NCBI GenBank assembly: GCA_947259355.1
Contig: CAMYMF010000002.1
Span: forward strand, 1 to 64,000
Length of the DNA: 64,000 nt
Direction of reading: 5' to 3'
Origin: an uncultured Nitrospirota bacterium
GTDB taxonomy: Bacteria; CG2-30-53-67
Part shown: positions 1 through 8,037 of the stretch, one piece after another
How the letters are laid out: the number at the start of each line of letters is the position of its first letter
Position numbering within the stretch: position 1 is the stretch's first letter
Translations under genes and position numbers: made by a program
The notes under the pieces: model-generated
What the model saw: only the letters and a program-made list of their open reading frames with translations
Told to the model about the DNA's origin: nothing
Databases searched by the model: none

Positions 1-319
1 CGATGTTGGTTGGAAAAACACCGTAGGCTTCACATATTTCAGCCCATCGTTCACCGAACTTCCCGCCTCGCACGCACAGGGCGCGATCCCCGGGGGAGAG
101 AAAATTGCTCACCGACGCGTCCATGCCGCCCGTGCCGGACGCGGTCAAAATCATGACGGTGCTCTTCGTTTGAAAGAGCCATTTGAGTCCGTCCAGCGCC
201 TCCTTCATGATGGCAGCAAATTCCGGAGAACGGTGATGAATGATCGGCTCCGACATGGCCGACAAAACCTCGGGAGGCACGGGGGTCGGTCCGGGGGCCA
301 GCAGGTATCTTTTCTTCAT
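1..319 (-). CDS. Class-V aminotransferase (serine/alanine-glyoxylate type), partial
   Basis: N-terminal 106 residues of a PLP-dependent class-V aminotransferase; the C-terminal part lies beyond the left edge. It starts MKKRYLLAPGPTPVPPEVL, the usual opening of the serine-pyruvate/alanine-glyoxylate group, followed by HHRSPEF and then the glycine-rich SGTGGMDASVSN that binds the cofactor phosphate. The catalytic lysine is outside the window. The ATG is preceded by AAGGAAAG. Members of this group transfer amino groups between serine or alanine and glyoxylate or pyruvate, and often sit beside serA. The exact substrate cannot be told from this fragment. It lies 212 bp downstream of the lytic transglycosylase on the same strand. 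Confidence 0.85.
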   Translation of the reverse strand, partial: MKKRYLLAPGPTPVPPEVLSAMSEPIIHHRSPEFAAIMKEALDGLKWLFQTKSTVMILTASGTGGMDASVSNFLSPGDRALCVRGGKFGERWAEICEAYGVFPTNI

Positions 320-531
320 GACGCCATCTTTCCTTACAGAGAAACTGATTCGGGAGATCGTACGGAAGTCGAGCGGCTCAAGCCCATTTTCGCCTGAAAT
401 GTGAACGCAAAACTTTTGACTATCACAGCGGTTAATTAGATGTCAAGGCAAAAACGAGAGGCCAACGCTGCAGGTAATCCACAAGAGACGCCTGGGTACC
501 CCAAAGACACAGGTTCCTCGGAAGACTTCAC

Positions 532-1185
532 TCAGGGGACGGGTGACGTGGTGAAGAGGATCTTGCCGTCCGGTTGGACAACGCGGTATATCTTTCGGGT
601 TTTTCTGGCGGCCTTCTTGAAGTCTTCGTAGTACTGCAACACCCGATCAACGTATTTCCGGGTGGCCGGGATAGGAGGAATGTCGCCGTAAGCCGCGACC
701 CGGTTTTCGCCGGCGTGATAGGCGGCTACGGCCAATCGTGTGTCGTCAAAGCGCTCGTGGAGTAGCTTCAGGTACCGCACGCCCCCATCAATGTTCTGAA
801 TCGGATCAAAGCAGTCTTCCACCCCCATTCTCTCGGCGGTTTTAGGCATCAATTGCATAAGTCCCAGGGCGCCGGCTTCGGATACTGCGTAGGGATCAAA
901 GTCCGATTCGGCCATAATGACCGCGCGGATGAGCTCTTCTTCCACACCGTATCGCTTGGAAGCGTCGGCAATTTCTCTTGTATACCGGATCAAGCTCCAG
1001 GAGTAATCGCGACGGGGGCGCGTCTCGGACCGGTAATAGGAGATTAGCCTCATGCCCTCCCTGTCCATGGGGGAATGGCTGATATGGACAGAGCCCTGCG
1101 CGTCTGAGTAGACATAAAGCTCTCCCCTCACTGTCCCGAATGTGACAGCTGTCAAGAGACATGTAAGGATGAAGCGGATCAACAT
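532..1185 (-). CDS. Soluble lytic murein transglycosylase (SLT domain)
   Basis: 217-residue secreted peptidoglycan lyase. Residues 1-21 form a signal peptide (RFILTCLLTAVTFGTVRG). The SLT fold covers about residues 70-195: catalytic Glu93 in MAESDFDPYAVS, then GALGLMQLMP and AAYHAGENRV, where the usual Asn of the YNAG motif is His. Such enzymes cleave the MurNAc-GlcNAc bond in the periplasm with formation of 1,6-anhydroMurNAc. A short DUF4124-like strand motif appears near the N-terminus (ELYVYSDAQGSVHISHSP) and again at the very C-terminus (KIYRVVQPDGKILFTTSP), so the catalytic domain is bracketed by two similar segments. Family assignment is firm; the physiological role is not known. Confidence 0.9.
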   Translation of the reverse strand: MLIRFILTCLLTAVTFGTVRGELYVYSDAQGSVHISHSPMDREGMRLISYYRSETRPRRDYSWSLIRYTREIADASKRYGVEEELIRAVIMAESDFDPYAVSEAGALGLMQLMPKTAERMGVEDCFDPIQNIDGGVRYLKLLHERFDDTRLAVAAYHAGENRVAAYGDIPPIPATRKYVDRVLQYYEDFKKAARKTRKIYRVVQPDGKILFTTSPVP

Positions 1186-1232
1186 CTATTCAGCCCTGCC
1201 GGATTCGAGGCGTACACCGCTCGATCAGTACC

Positions 1233-1261
1233 AACCTATCATATGCGAGGGGGTGGGTCAA
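1233..1261 (-). promoter_or_regulatory. Candidate sigma-70 promoter for the lytic transglycosylase
   Basis: Read on the minus strand: TTGACC (1261-1256), 17-base spacer, TAGGTT (1238-1233), about 45 bases upstream of the start codon. Prediction from consensus only. Confidence 0.45.
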
Positions 1262-1356
1262 CATTTCCCGGGGTGAAGGCCCACCGGTCCAGCGCCTCCG
1301 CTGTGAACCCCTGTTAAACACACGAATGTCTTGTCAAAAAACCACAAGATGCGTTG

Positions 1357-1384
1357 TTGACAGAAATTCGGGCCTCATTGTAAC
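1357..1384 (+). promoter_or_regulatory. Candidate sigma-70 promoter for the HEAT-repeat gene
   Basis: TTGACA at 1357-1362, 16-base spacer, TGTAAC at 1379-1384. The -35 is perfect and the -10 is weak. If used, transcription starts near 1391, leaving a leader of about 310 bases before the ATG at 1700. Confidence 0.45.
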
Positions 1385-1699
1385 ATGAAATGAAAGGTGG
1401 ATACCGATCGCCTGCTACAGAACTGCATGATTTTTCCGAGGAATCTTTGGCCATGCCGCTCTGATCTCTCTCCGATGCCCTTGCAAAGGAGGGATCGCCA
1501 GGGGGACTCGCGACTTTTGCGAACCCGATTGGGGGCGTCATGGGACAGGTGGCGGCGTCAGTGGGCTCTTCGGTCCCTCGCTCGGTGGGACGCATTGCTG
1601 AGTTTTGCCTGGTTTCGACCTCGGTTCGGTTTACGGCATCCGTGCATGGACGCATGCCGGGTTTTCTGTGATTGCGACGAAGGGAACATAGGGGTGAAG

Positions 1700-4600
1700 A
1701 TGCGATCTCTCGTACTGATTGTGTGCTCCATTTTCCTGGCGACATCTCTCGCCCACGGGCTTCTATTGTCCGCAACACTCTCATACGAGTATGGCAGTGT
1801 GCCCGCCCACGGGCACGCGGATTTGCAGGCCGCGGATCGTGCAGGGCCTGCCCCGCCAATAAAACTCACATTGGACGAGCTTTATCGGCCGTCCGAGACG
1901 GCGACGACGGCCGAGCCCAGCCTGCAACCAGCCGAGCCGGCGCCGCAACCGCAAGTAACGCCGTCTGAAGAGGGTGTTGCGCATCTCAGCGACATCACCG
2001 AGCGCCTGCAGTATTTTCTGCAGGCATATCCAATACTCTACCCTTTGGGGCTGCTGGCGCTTCTCGTGGTGCTCCTTGTCATCACCGGTGGCTTGCTGTC
2101 GTTCACCATCCGTCGTTCCTTGAAGCGAATTCCCTGGGACGGGGTCCGGGATGATCCTGGGGTTCAGGCGTGGCCCAAGGCCGGATTCATCAGGAAATTT
2201 CGACTCAACGGTTATCTGGCGGACCTTCACAGGTTCGCGTCGATTATCGAATCCAAAGAGAATCAGGGTGTCACTCGCAACCGAAACAAGACGTATCACC
2301 GCCTCTGCGCGAAATATCGCGATGAGCTCAAGAAGGTCAGCACCGTGGATGAAGTGAAGTTCATCATGGGTGCCCTGACCGTGGTGGGCAATATCAATGT
2401 CGTCACGCCGGTGCTTGAATGCCGGGAGAGGTTTCGCGAAAACAGCGAAGTGAACGAATGGACCGCACGGGTGCTGCTGAGCATTCGGGATGCTAAAATT
2501 CTCCGTTCTTTTCTCCCCTACATCCCCGATGCAGACCCTGTGCTCCAGGATACCCTGCGGCGTGTCTGCCGTTCCTTTGGGGATCTAGGCCTGAACATTT
2601 TGGTGAAAGAGCTCTATCGGTTGGAGAATGCCGAACCGAACATCAAGTTCGGGCTCCTACACCTTCTGGGAGAACTCGGCGGCGAGAAGATTGTTCCGGT
2701 CATCGAGAAATTCCTATTTCAGGGGAGTGAACAGGATTGCATGGTGGCCGCAGAAGCCATCGCACAGACCGGATCTCAAGCGGCCGTACGGCCGCTGATT
2801 GAGGGACTGTGCCAGAGCCCCTCCTCCCGGGTGCGGGCCCGAATCGCCGAGTGCCTGCGTCAGGTTCCGGCCGATCCGGCTGTGGCAGAGTTGACCAAGA
2901 TCGTGAAAATCAACCCCACCTATTATTTCAGAATTCGAGCCATCGAAGCTCTGGCGGTACTCAATCCCGACCCATGTCCGATGCTTCACACTGCGCTCTG
3001 GGACGAGCACCCGAAGGTCCAGGCAGCCGCAGCGCAAGCCCTGGTGAAAGTGGGGGCCGTGGAAGAGCGACTGGAGCCCTATCTGCACGCATTCGATGAG
3101 GAGACGGGAAAATTCCTGACCCAAGTGGGAAAGGCAGGCGGTGTCACCCCGTTTCTGAGCCACCTGAAGACGGCCGATCCGAAATCTCTCAAGCGGGTGG
3201 TGCGACTCCTGGCGAGGATCGGAAACACGGAGGTCGTTCCGCAACTGATGGAACTCCTGGAGAGCACGGAAGATTGGACGGTTCAATCGCGTCTCATTCC
3301 GGCGTTGGCGGAGCTGAAAGCGACGGAGGCGATTCCCCTGATTCTGTGTCACTTGAAGAGTCCGCACCATTGGGTGCGCAAAACATCGATCGATGCCATG
3401 GGGAAGCTGTTGACAACCGATTCAAGCCAGTTTGCCAAGAGCCTGCCGCTGTTGCACGAAGCCCTGGACGATGAGAACCCTTGGACGCGGGCCAGTGCCG
3501 TGCGGGTGCTCACCTATCTGCAGGACAAGACCTGCATCCCGAAGCTCATCGAGCTTCTTGACGATTCCCAGACAAGGGTCCGCCATGAGAGCATCCAGGC
3601 ACTCAAAGAGTTCTATGCGGTGCAGGCGGAGGGCCGGCTGCTTGAGATGCTGGATGATCCGCGACAGAAGGTACGGTCCATGGCTGCATCAGCCCTGGGG
3701 CAATTCCGGAGTCACCGGGCGCTGGCGAAGTTCCTGGAGCGGTTCGAGAAGGCCGGACCCATGTTCCGCCTGGCCATGGTGGAAGCGGTTTACCGAATCG
3801 AGCCGACCGAATTGCCCGCCTTGATCCCCTATTTGAAGCGTGCAAACAGGCGAAACCTGAAAGTGGTGCTCGGGCTCAAGGACATGGTTGCCTGCGAGCC
3901 GAAACGGATACTCATTCCCCTGGCCAAGAAGGCGGACACGGAGATCCGATGCGAAGCGATTCGAGGCTTGGCGAACCAGGAAGGTCCCGAAATTGAAGAA
4001 CTCCTGAAGACCTTTGTGCGGGATAGCGATGCGGCCGTTCGGGGCTCGGCAGTCGACGCAATTGCCCTGAGTGAAAACGGCGCCATGTCGGAATTGCTCA
4101 GTGAACTCCGGGATGACCCTGAGGAGGCGGTCCGCATGCGGGTTATTCTAGCCCTCGGGTTGATCAAGAATCCCGACACTCTCACGTATCTGCGGAATTC
4201 GCTTTACTATGAACAGGAGCCGCGCGTTCGGGCCTATGCCTTGCTCGCGCTGTTTCACTACGCCGAGCCCCGGTTCCTGGAATACTTTCTGGAGCAGTTC
4301 CGAGATCGCGAGGTTCGGGGTATTCTGAAAAAGCTTATCACCGACCGTTCGGATCCCGTCTGCGCGCTGCTCATCGACCGTATTCCCCAGGGACGGCAGG
4401 ATGAACTCGACATCCTCAGGAATCACACGATGAAGAGCCTTGATGAGCATCTCGCAGAGCAGATTTCCGGCTCCCGCAACAAGGAGGATAAATTCAAGGC
4501 GATCATGATCGCGGAATTTCTGCGGCGGGAAGATTTGAAAACGGTTCTGCAAGATGCAGCCATCGAAGATCCCCTCCCGGAGATCCGGGCGAGGGCCCTG

Positions 4601-4765
4601 CGGGCCTTCTCCGAGATTGCCGATGTTTCCGAAGAGCGTGCGCTGATCCAGCAGGCCCTGCTGGACCCCTCCCTCGAAGTGCAAACCATTGCCTCCCGTC
4701 TCTTGATCCACCTGAAGGAGGAGGCGGAGCAAAAAATCCCCACTCACGAAGAGTCGTCCGGTTGA
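1700..4765 (+). CDS. Large membrane-anchored HEAT-repeat protein
   Basis: 1021 residues. I chose the ATG at 1700 because it follows an AGGGGTG ribosome site and opens directly with a hydrophobic signal or anchor helix (RSLVLIVCSIFLATSLAHG). A longer open frame from 1397 adds 101 residues that look non-coding. After a Pro/Ala-rich extracytoplasmic stretch there is a strong transmembrane helix at about residues 108-132 (ILYPLGLLALLVVLLVITGG). From about residue 200 to the C-terminus the protein is a long array of HEAT/PBS-lyase-type helical repeats, seen as repeated patterns such as VRxRIAECLRQVP, AAAAQALVKVG and VRGSAVDAIALSE. Such solenoids act as protein-binding scaffolds. No enzymatic motif is visible and the partner is unknown. 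The 3' end overlaps a small convergent gene by 22 bases. Confidence 0.85.
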   Translation: MRSLVLIVCSIFLATSLAHGLLLSATLSYEYGSVPAHGHADLQAADRAGPAPPIKLTLDELYRPSETATTAEPSLQPAEPAPQPQVTPSEEGVAHLSDITERLQYFLQAYPILYPLGLLALLVVLLVITGGLLSFTIRRSLKRIPWDGVRDDPGVQAWPKAGFIRKFRLNGYLADLHRFASIIESKENQGVTRNRNKTYHRLCAKYRDELKKVSTVDEVKFIMGALTVVGNINVVTPVLECRERFRENSEVNEWTARVLLSIRDAKILRSFLPYIPDADPVLQDTLRRVCRSFGDLGLNILVKELYRLENAEPNIKFGLLHLLGELGGEKIVPVIEKFLFQGSEQDCMVAAEAIAQTGSQAAVRPLIEGLCQSPSSRVRARIAECLRQVPADPAVAELTKIVKINPTYYFRIRAIEALAVLNPDPCPMLHTALWDEHPKVQAAAAQALVKVGAVEERLEPYLHAFDEETGKFLTQVGKAGGVTPFLSHLKTADPKSLKRVVRLLARIGNTEVVPQLMELLESTEDWTVQSRLIPALAELKATEAIPLILCHLKSPHHWVRKTSIDAMGKLLTTDSSQFAKSLPLLHEALDDENPWTRASAVRVLTYLQDKTCIPKLIELLDDSQTRVRHESIQALKEFYAVQAEGRLLEMLDDPRQKVRSMAASALGQFRSHRALAKFLERFEKAGPMFRLAMVEAVYRIEPTELPALIPYLKRANRRNLKVVLGLKDMVACEPKRILIPLAKKADTEIRCEAIRGLANQEGPEIEELLKTFVRDSDAAVRGSAVDAIALSENGAMSELLSELRDDPEEAVRMRVILALGLIKNPDTLTYLRNSLYYEQEPRVRAYALLALFHYAEPRFLEYFLEQFRDREVRGILKKLITDRSDPVCALLIDRIPQGRQDELDILRNHTMKSLDEHLAEQISGSRNKEDKFKAIMIAEFLRREDLKTVLQDAAIEDPLPEIRARALRAFSEIADVSEERALIQQALLDPSLEVQTIASRLLIHLKEEAEQKIPTHEESSG

Positions 4766-4887
4766 CGCAGCCTTCGCAGCAGTTTGCGTATCAGAATAAT
4801 GGCAATGCCTCCAAAAACGATCACCCGCGCCACGGTTCTCAGGGTCACTCCGAAGATCTCCATGTCCAGCACTTCCTGCAAACCCAT
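4744..4887 (-). CDS. Small single-span membrane protein (47 aa)
   Basis: A 47-residue open frame opening MGLQEVLDMEIFGVTLRTVA. Its second half is a hydrophobic span (VIVFGGIAIILI) followed by a basic cap (RKLLRRLRQ). The start codon has AAAGGA about six bases upstream. It follows the 96-residue lipoprotein gene on the same strand after a 47-base gap, so the two may be co-transcribed. The stop lies inside the convergent 3' end of the HEAT-repeat gene. Size, ribosome site and positive-inside pattern support a real gene. No family is recognised. Confidence 0.55.
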   Translation of the reverse strand: MGLQEVLDMEIFGVTLRTVARVIVFGGIAIILIRKLLRRLRQPDDSS

Positions 4888-4934
4888 GGTGGATCCTTTC
4901 TGCGCCCGTGAGCCATCCCAGGGCCGGTGGTCGC

Positions 4935-5225
4935 TTACTCGTTGCGCTTGGAAATCGATTGAATCTCAAAGACGGCGCCCCACATGTGAAAGCTGGCGCG
5001 ATCTTTCAGGACCCGACCGCTGAAGCGGACCTCGAGGGCATCCTGCTGAAAGGCGGGGTCCAGATTGACGGGGTCGTAGCGTCGGCCGTCGGGCGTCACG
5101 ATCCCGTAAAAGCCTCCCTCCACCGGGATGTATTTTATCGTTCCCTCGCCCCGGATGAGTTCACTGTTTACCGAACATGCCGCCAGGCAGGCCAAAATGG
5201 TGCCAGTCACCAACAAGGATTTCAT
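4935..5225 (-). CDS. Small predicted lipoprotein
   Basis: 96 residues with a lipoprotein signal: MKSLLVTGTILACLAAC ends at a lipobox (LAAC) with Cys17 as the probable lipidated residue. The mature part (about 80 residues) is rich in beta-type strands and Gly, with GFYGIVTPDGRRYDPVNL and LEVRFSGRVL, suggesting a small OB-like or beta-barrel fold of the kind seen in uncharacterised envelope lipoproteins. No catalytic residues are evident. It lies 72 bases downstream of the ABC importer ATPase on the same strand, so it may be the last part of that unit, but its link to sugar import is not shown by sequence. Confidence 0.75.
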   Translation of the reverse strand: MKSLLVTGTILACLAACSVNSELIRGEGTIKYIPVEGGFYGIVTPDGRRYDPVNLDPAFQQDALEVRFSGRVLKDRASFHMWGAVFEIQSISKRNE

Positions 5226-5297
5226 GTGTGCCTTTCTCCTCTCTTCGCAACGGACGCAGCGGGTGTTGCGCGCGTGCCGCCCATGGGTGATGTGGAC

Positions 5298-6341
5298 CTA
5301 CCCGACCCTTCTCCCACTCGTTTTATGGAAAAAATGCCAGCGGTCCGGAAGAATTCTGAAAAAACCTGGACGGCCAGGCGTGAGGGGGTCTCCGGGTACG
5401 GCCCGCCCTTTTAGCTTCATGCCCCGCCACAAACCGTCCACCCAGGTGTTGTTTCCTGTCGGTTCAATCAGCAGAACTTGTGCCGACAGGGTGCCGGTCT
5501 CTTCTTGGCTCAGCACATCCACATCAGCCGGACGTATGCCTACCACCAGGTTCCCCTCATCTTGCAGGCCCAGCACAGACGGGGAGACAGGGAGATGGGG
5601 CAGCAGAGATCCGTCGATGACATTCATGGGAGGACTGCCGACGAATTCGGCCACGAAGAGCGTGGCGGGTTGCCCATAGATTTCTTCGGGAGGACCGCAC
5701 TGTTCGACCCGCCCCCTGTTCAGGACAGCGATCCGATCGGACAGCGCCATGGCCTCCTCCTGGTCGTGGGTGACATAGACCGTGGTGGCCGGGAAGCGTT
5801 GGTGGAGTTCTTTGAGTTCCGCCCGCATTTCGACGCGAAGCCGGGCGTCCAGGTTCGACAAAGGCTCATCCATCAGAAAGACCCGGGGACGTCGAATCAG
5901 AGCTCGGCCCAAGGCCACGCGTTGACGTTGTCCTCCCGAAAGCTCCCGGGGAAACCTCTTGAGTAGCGGTTCCAATCCAAGAACGGCCGCCACGCCATGC
6001 ACTTTCCCGCGGATTTCTTCCGGGGCCTCCTTTTTCACCTTCAGCGGAAAGGCCAGATTGTCGTACACGCGCATGTGCGGATAGAGGGCATAGCTCTGAA
6101 AGACCATGGCCACGTCCCGATCACCCGGCGGGAGGGCATTGACGTTCTCCCCATTGAAGAAGACGGCGCCGCTGGTGACCGCCTCCAGCCCGGCCAGCAG
6201 GTTCAAAATGGTCGATTTGCCGCAGCCGCTGGGTCCCACAAAGGTGAAGAATTCCTTGTCTTTGATGGTCAGGTTCAATTCCCGCAAGACTTCTACGTCT
6301 TTGAACGATTTGTGTACGTCTTGCAAGCCAATCTCCGCCAT
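5298..6341 (-). CDS. Sugar ABC importer ATPase (MalK/UgpC/TrehV type)
   Basis: 347-residue cytoplasmic ATPase that powers the importer encoded just upstream. Walker A is GPSGCGKST, the Q-loop is VFQSYALYPHM, the signature is LSGGQRQR, Walker B is VFLMDEPLSNLD and the switch histidine is in YVTHDQEEAM. After about residue 240 comes a C-terminal TOBE/regulatory region (VVGIRPADVDVL), placing it in the MalK/UgpC family of carbohydrate importers. The ATG is 6 bases after the stop of the second permease. Length is typical. Substrate is not determined by this subunit. Confidence 0.92.
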   Translation of the reverse strand: MAEIGLQDVHKSFKDVEVLRELNLTIKDKEFFTFVGPSGCGKSTILNLLAGLEAVTSGAVFFNGENVNALPPGDRDVAMVFQSYALYPHMRVYDNLAFPLKVKKEAPEEIRGKVHGVAAVLGLEPLLKRFPRELSGGQRQRVALGRALIRRPRVFLMDEPLSNLDARLRVEMRAELKELHQRFPATTVYVTHDQEEAMALSDRIAVLNRGRVEQCGPPEEIYGQPATLFVAEFVGSPPMNVIDGSLLPHLPVSPSVLGLQDEGNLVVGIRPADVDVLSQEETGTLSAQVLLIEPTGNNTWVDGLWRGMKLKGRAVPGDPLTPGRPGFFRILPDRWHFFHKTSGRRVG

Positions 6342-6347
6342 GAGGCA

Positions 6348-7160
6348 CTACCCCTTCACGGCACCGGCCGTGAGTCCTTCAATGATCCGCCGTTGGAAAA
6401 TAAAGACGAGCCCCAGCAGGGGCAACGTGACTACCACCGAAGCCGCAGCGATCTCTCCCCAGGGAACTTCGTGAAGACCAGGAAAGAGCGCGATGCCGAC
6501 CGGGATGGTTCGCGATGCCGCTGTGGCGGTGAACGTCAATGCAAACAGAAACTCGTTCCATGAATAAATGAAGACCAGAATCGCCGTTGCAACCAGGCCC
6601 GGCACGGCCAAGGGGAGCATGACCATGCGAAACGACTGAAAGGCTGTGCACCCATCGATGCGCGCCGCAGCGTAGAGTTCGCGGGGAATGCTTCGAAAAA
6701 AATGAGTCAGCACCCAGATCGTCAGGGGCAGCGCGAAGCTGGTGTATGTGAGGATCAGGGCGAGCAGCGTGTCCCGCACAGCCAGTGTCCGGATGATCAT
6801 ATAGAGAGGACTAACCGTTGCGATGGGGGGAAACATGGACCCGCAAAGCACCAGTGCCAAAATCAGGCCCTTTCGCTTGATAGGCAGCCGGGCCAATGCA
6901 AAGGCTGCCAGGGATCCCACCGCCAAGGAGAGCACGGTGCACGCAACGGCCACCACGAAGCTGTTTGCGATGATTCTCAGAAAGGGATGTCCCGCAAAGA
7001 TGGCGGCGAAATGATTCAACGTCGGGCGCGACGGCAACAGGGGCGGCAGCGTCGTCAGTTCCGCTGTCGGTTTGAAAGCAGTGATGAGCTGCCACACCAA
7101 AGGTCCTAGGCAGAAGAGTGTCAGCAGCAGAAGGCCTGCGAAGAAGCCGAACCGTTTCAC
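6348..7160 (-). CDS. Sugar ABC importer permease (MalG/SugB type)
   Basis: 270-residue inner-membrane permease. The start is a GTG at 7160 (VKRFGFFAGLLLLTLFCLGP), whose bases overlap the stop of the preceding permease (GTGA, 4-base overlap). A longer frame reaching 7685 is only an open reading frame opposite to good coding sequence and is not used. Six hydrophobic spans are visible, and the cytoplasmic EAA loop that docks the ATPase appears as RELYAAARIDGCTAFQSF. It belongs to the carbohydrate-uptake family with the MalG-like half of the channel. Translational coupling to the upstream gene is likely. Confidence 0.88.
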   Translation of the reverse strand: MKRFGFFAGLLLLTLFCLGPLVWQLITAFKPTAELTTLPPLLPSRPTLNHFAAIFAGHPFLRIIANSFVVAVACTVLSLAVGSLAAFALARLPIKRKGLILALVLCGSMFPPIATVSPLYMIIRTLAVRDTLLALILTYTSFALPLTIWVLTHFFRSIPRELYAAARIDGCTAFQSFRMVMLPLAVPGLVATAILVFIYSWNEFLFALTFTATAASRTIPVGIALFPGLHEVPWGEIAAASVVVTLPLLGLVFIFQRRIIEGLTAGAVKG

Positions 7161-8020
7161 GTCGTCACCCCCCGGAGTTGTCGGACGTAGAGTAGGCTGG
7201 TCAATCCTACGAAAAGAAAGACGGTGACGGCAATGGCCGAGCCGTAGCCGAACTGAAGGGTCTGAAAGAGCACCTTGTAGGCATAGATGGACAGCGTTTC
7301 CGTGGTGTTGGCCGGCCCCCCTCCGGTGAGCACATAGACTGCGTCGAAAACGCGAAAGGCATCGAGGGTGCGAAAGATCAGCACCACCAGAATGACTGGC
7401 TTCAGCAGCGGCAGGGTGATCGTTCGAAAGACCATCCAGGGCGAAGCACCGTCGATGCGTGCAGCCTGATAGAGCTCCCCCGGGATTGTCTGCAGACCGG
7501 CCATGAGCAGCAGCGCCACGAAGGGGGTGGTTTTCCAGACGTCCATAAGAATCGCAGCGTGAAGCGCCAGCGCCGGGGCGCCGAGCCAATTGATACGCAA
7601 CCCGAGCAGATAGTTCAGGAGCCCAAAATCGGGGTTGTAAAGCCATTCCCACATCTTGGCCGAGACCACGGTAGGGACGGCCCACGGGATCAGAAGCACC
7701 GTTCGCATCAACCCCTTTGCCCGAAAGGCGCGATGCAGCAAAACGGCCACCCCCAGTCCAAGGAGCAGCTCCGCGCTCACCGAGACCGTCGTGAAGTAAA
7801 GGGTGTTGCCGAAGGCGTTCCAGAACCGAGCGTCCTGCATTAGATAAGCGAAATTGTCGAGGCCCACGAAGCGGGATATATCAAATATGAGCAGCCGGCG
7901 GTGCAGACTGAGCCAGAGCACCGAAATCCCGGGATAGAGCAGCACAGAGCCCAGAATCAGGAACGCGGGCGCCAGAAACAGGAAATGGGTTGTGCGCTCA
8001 TGGGATTGAGACCGACTCAT
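7157..8020 (-). CDS. Sugar ABC importer permease (MalF/SugA type)
   Basis: 287-residue inner-membrane permease, MalF-like but in the short form without the large periplasmic insert. The first helix is at about residues 13-33 (FLFLAPAFLILGSVLLYPG). The EAA loop is PGELYQAARIDGASPWMVF, with the conserved Gly. It forms the heteromeric channel with the downstream permease. It lies 17 bases downstream of the substrate-binding protein gene, and its 3' end overlaps the next permease start. All four subunits of one importer are thus in a single minus-strand unit. Confidence 0.9.
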   Translation of the reverse strand: MSRSQSHERTTHFLFLAPAFLILGSVLLYPGISVLWLSLHRRLLIFDISRFVGLDNFAYLMQDARFWNAFGNTLYFTTVSVSAELLLGLGVAVLLHRAFRAKGLMRTVLLIPWAVPTVVSAKMWEWLYNPDFGLLNYLLGLRINWLGAPALALHAAILMDVWKTTPFVALLLMAGLQTIPGELYQAARIDGASPWMVFRTITLPLLKPVILVVLIFRTLDAFRVFDAVYVLTGGGPANTTETLSIYAYKVLFQTLQFGYGSAIAVTVFLFVGLTSLLYVRQLRGVTT

Positions 8021-8037
8021 GGGCGTCTCCGGGGACC

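Larger units (their letters stand above)
1186..1699. other. Divergent intergenic region with possible 300-base leader
   Basis: Separates the minus-strand transglycosylase from the plus-strand HEAT-repeat gene and holds a promoter for each direction. From 1397 the HEAT frame is open upstream of the proposed ATG, but the translation there (Arg/Trp/Cys-rich, no recognisable fold) looks unlike protein and precedes a clear signal helix, so I treat it as leader. I do not recognise an RNA family in it. Confidence 0.5.

Noticed and set aside
1397-1699. 101-codon upstream extension of the HEAT-repeat protein
   Set aside because: Composition unlike protein, interrupts a clear signal helix, and the ATG at 1700 has a better ribosome site.
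7161-7685. N-terminal extension of the second sugar permease
   Set aside because: Overlaps the first permease in another frame; the GTG at 7160 gives the normal permease length and a typical 4-base overlap.
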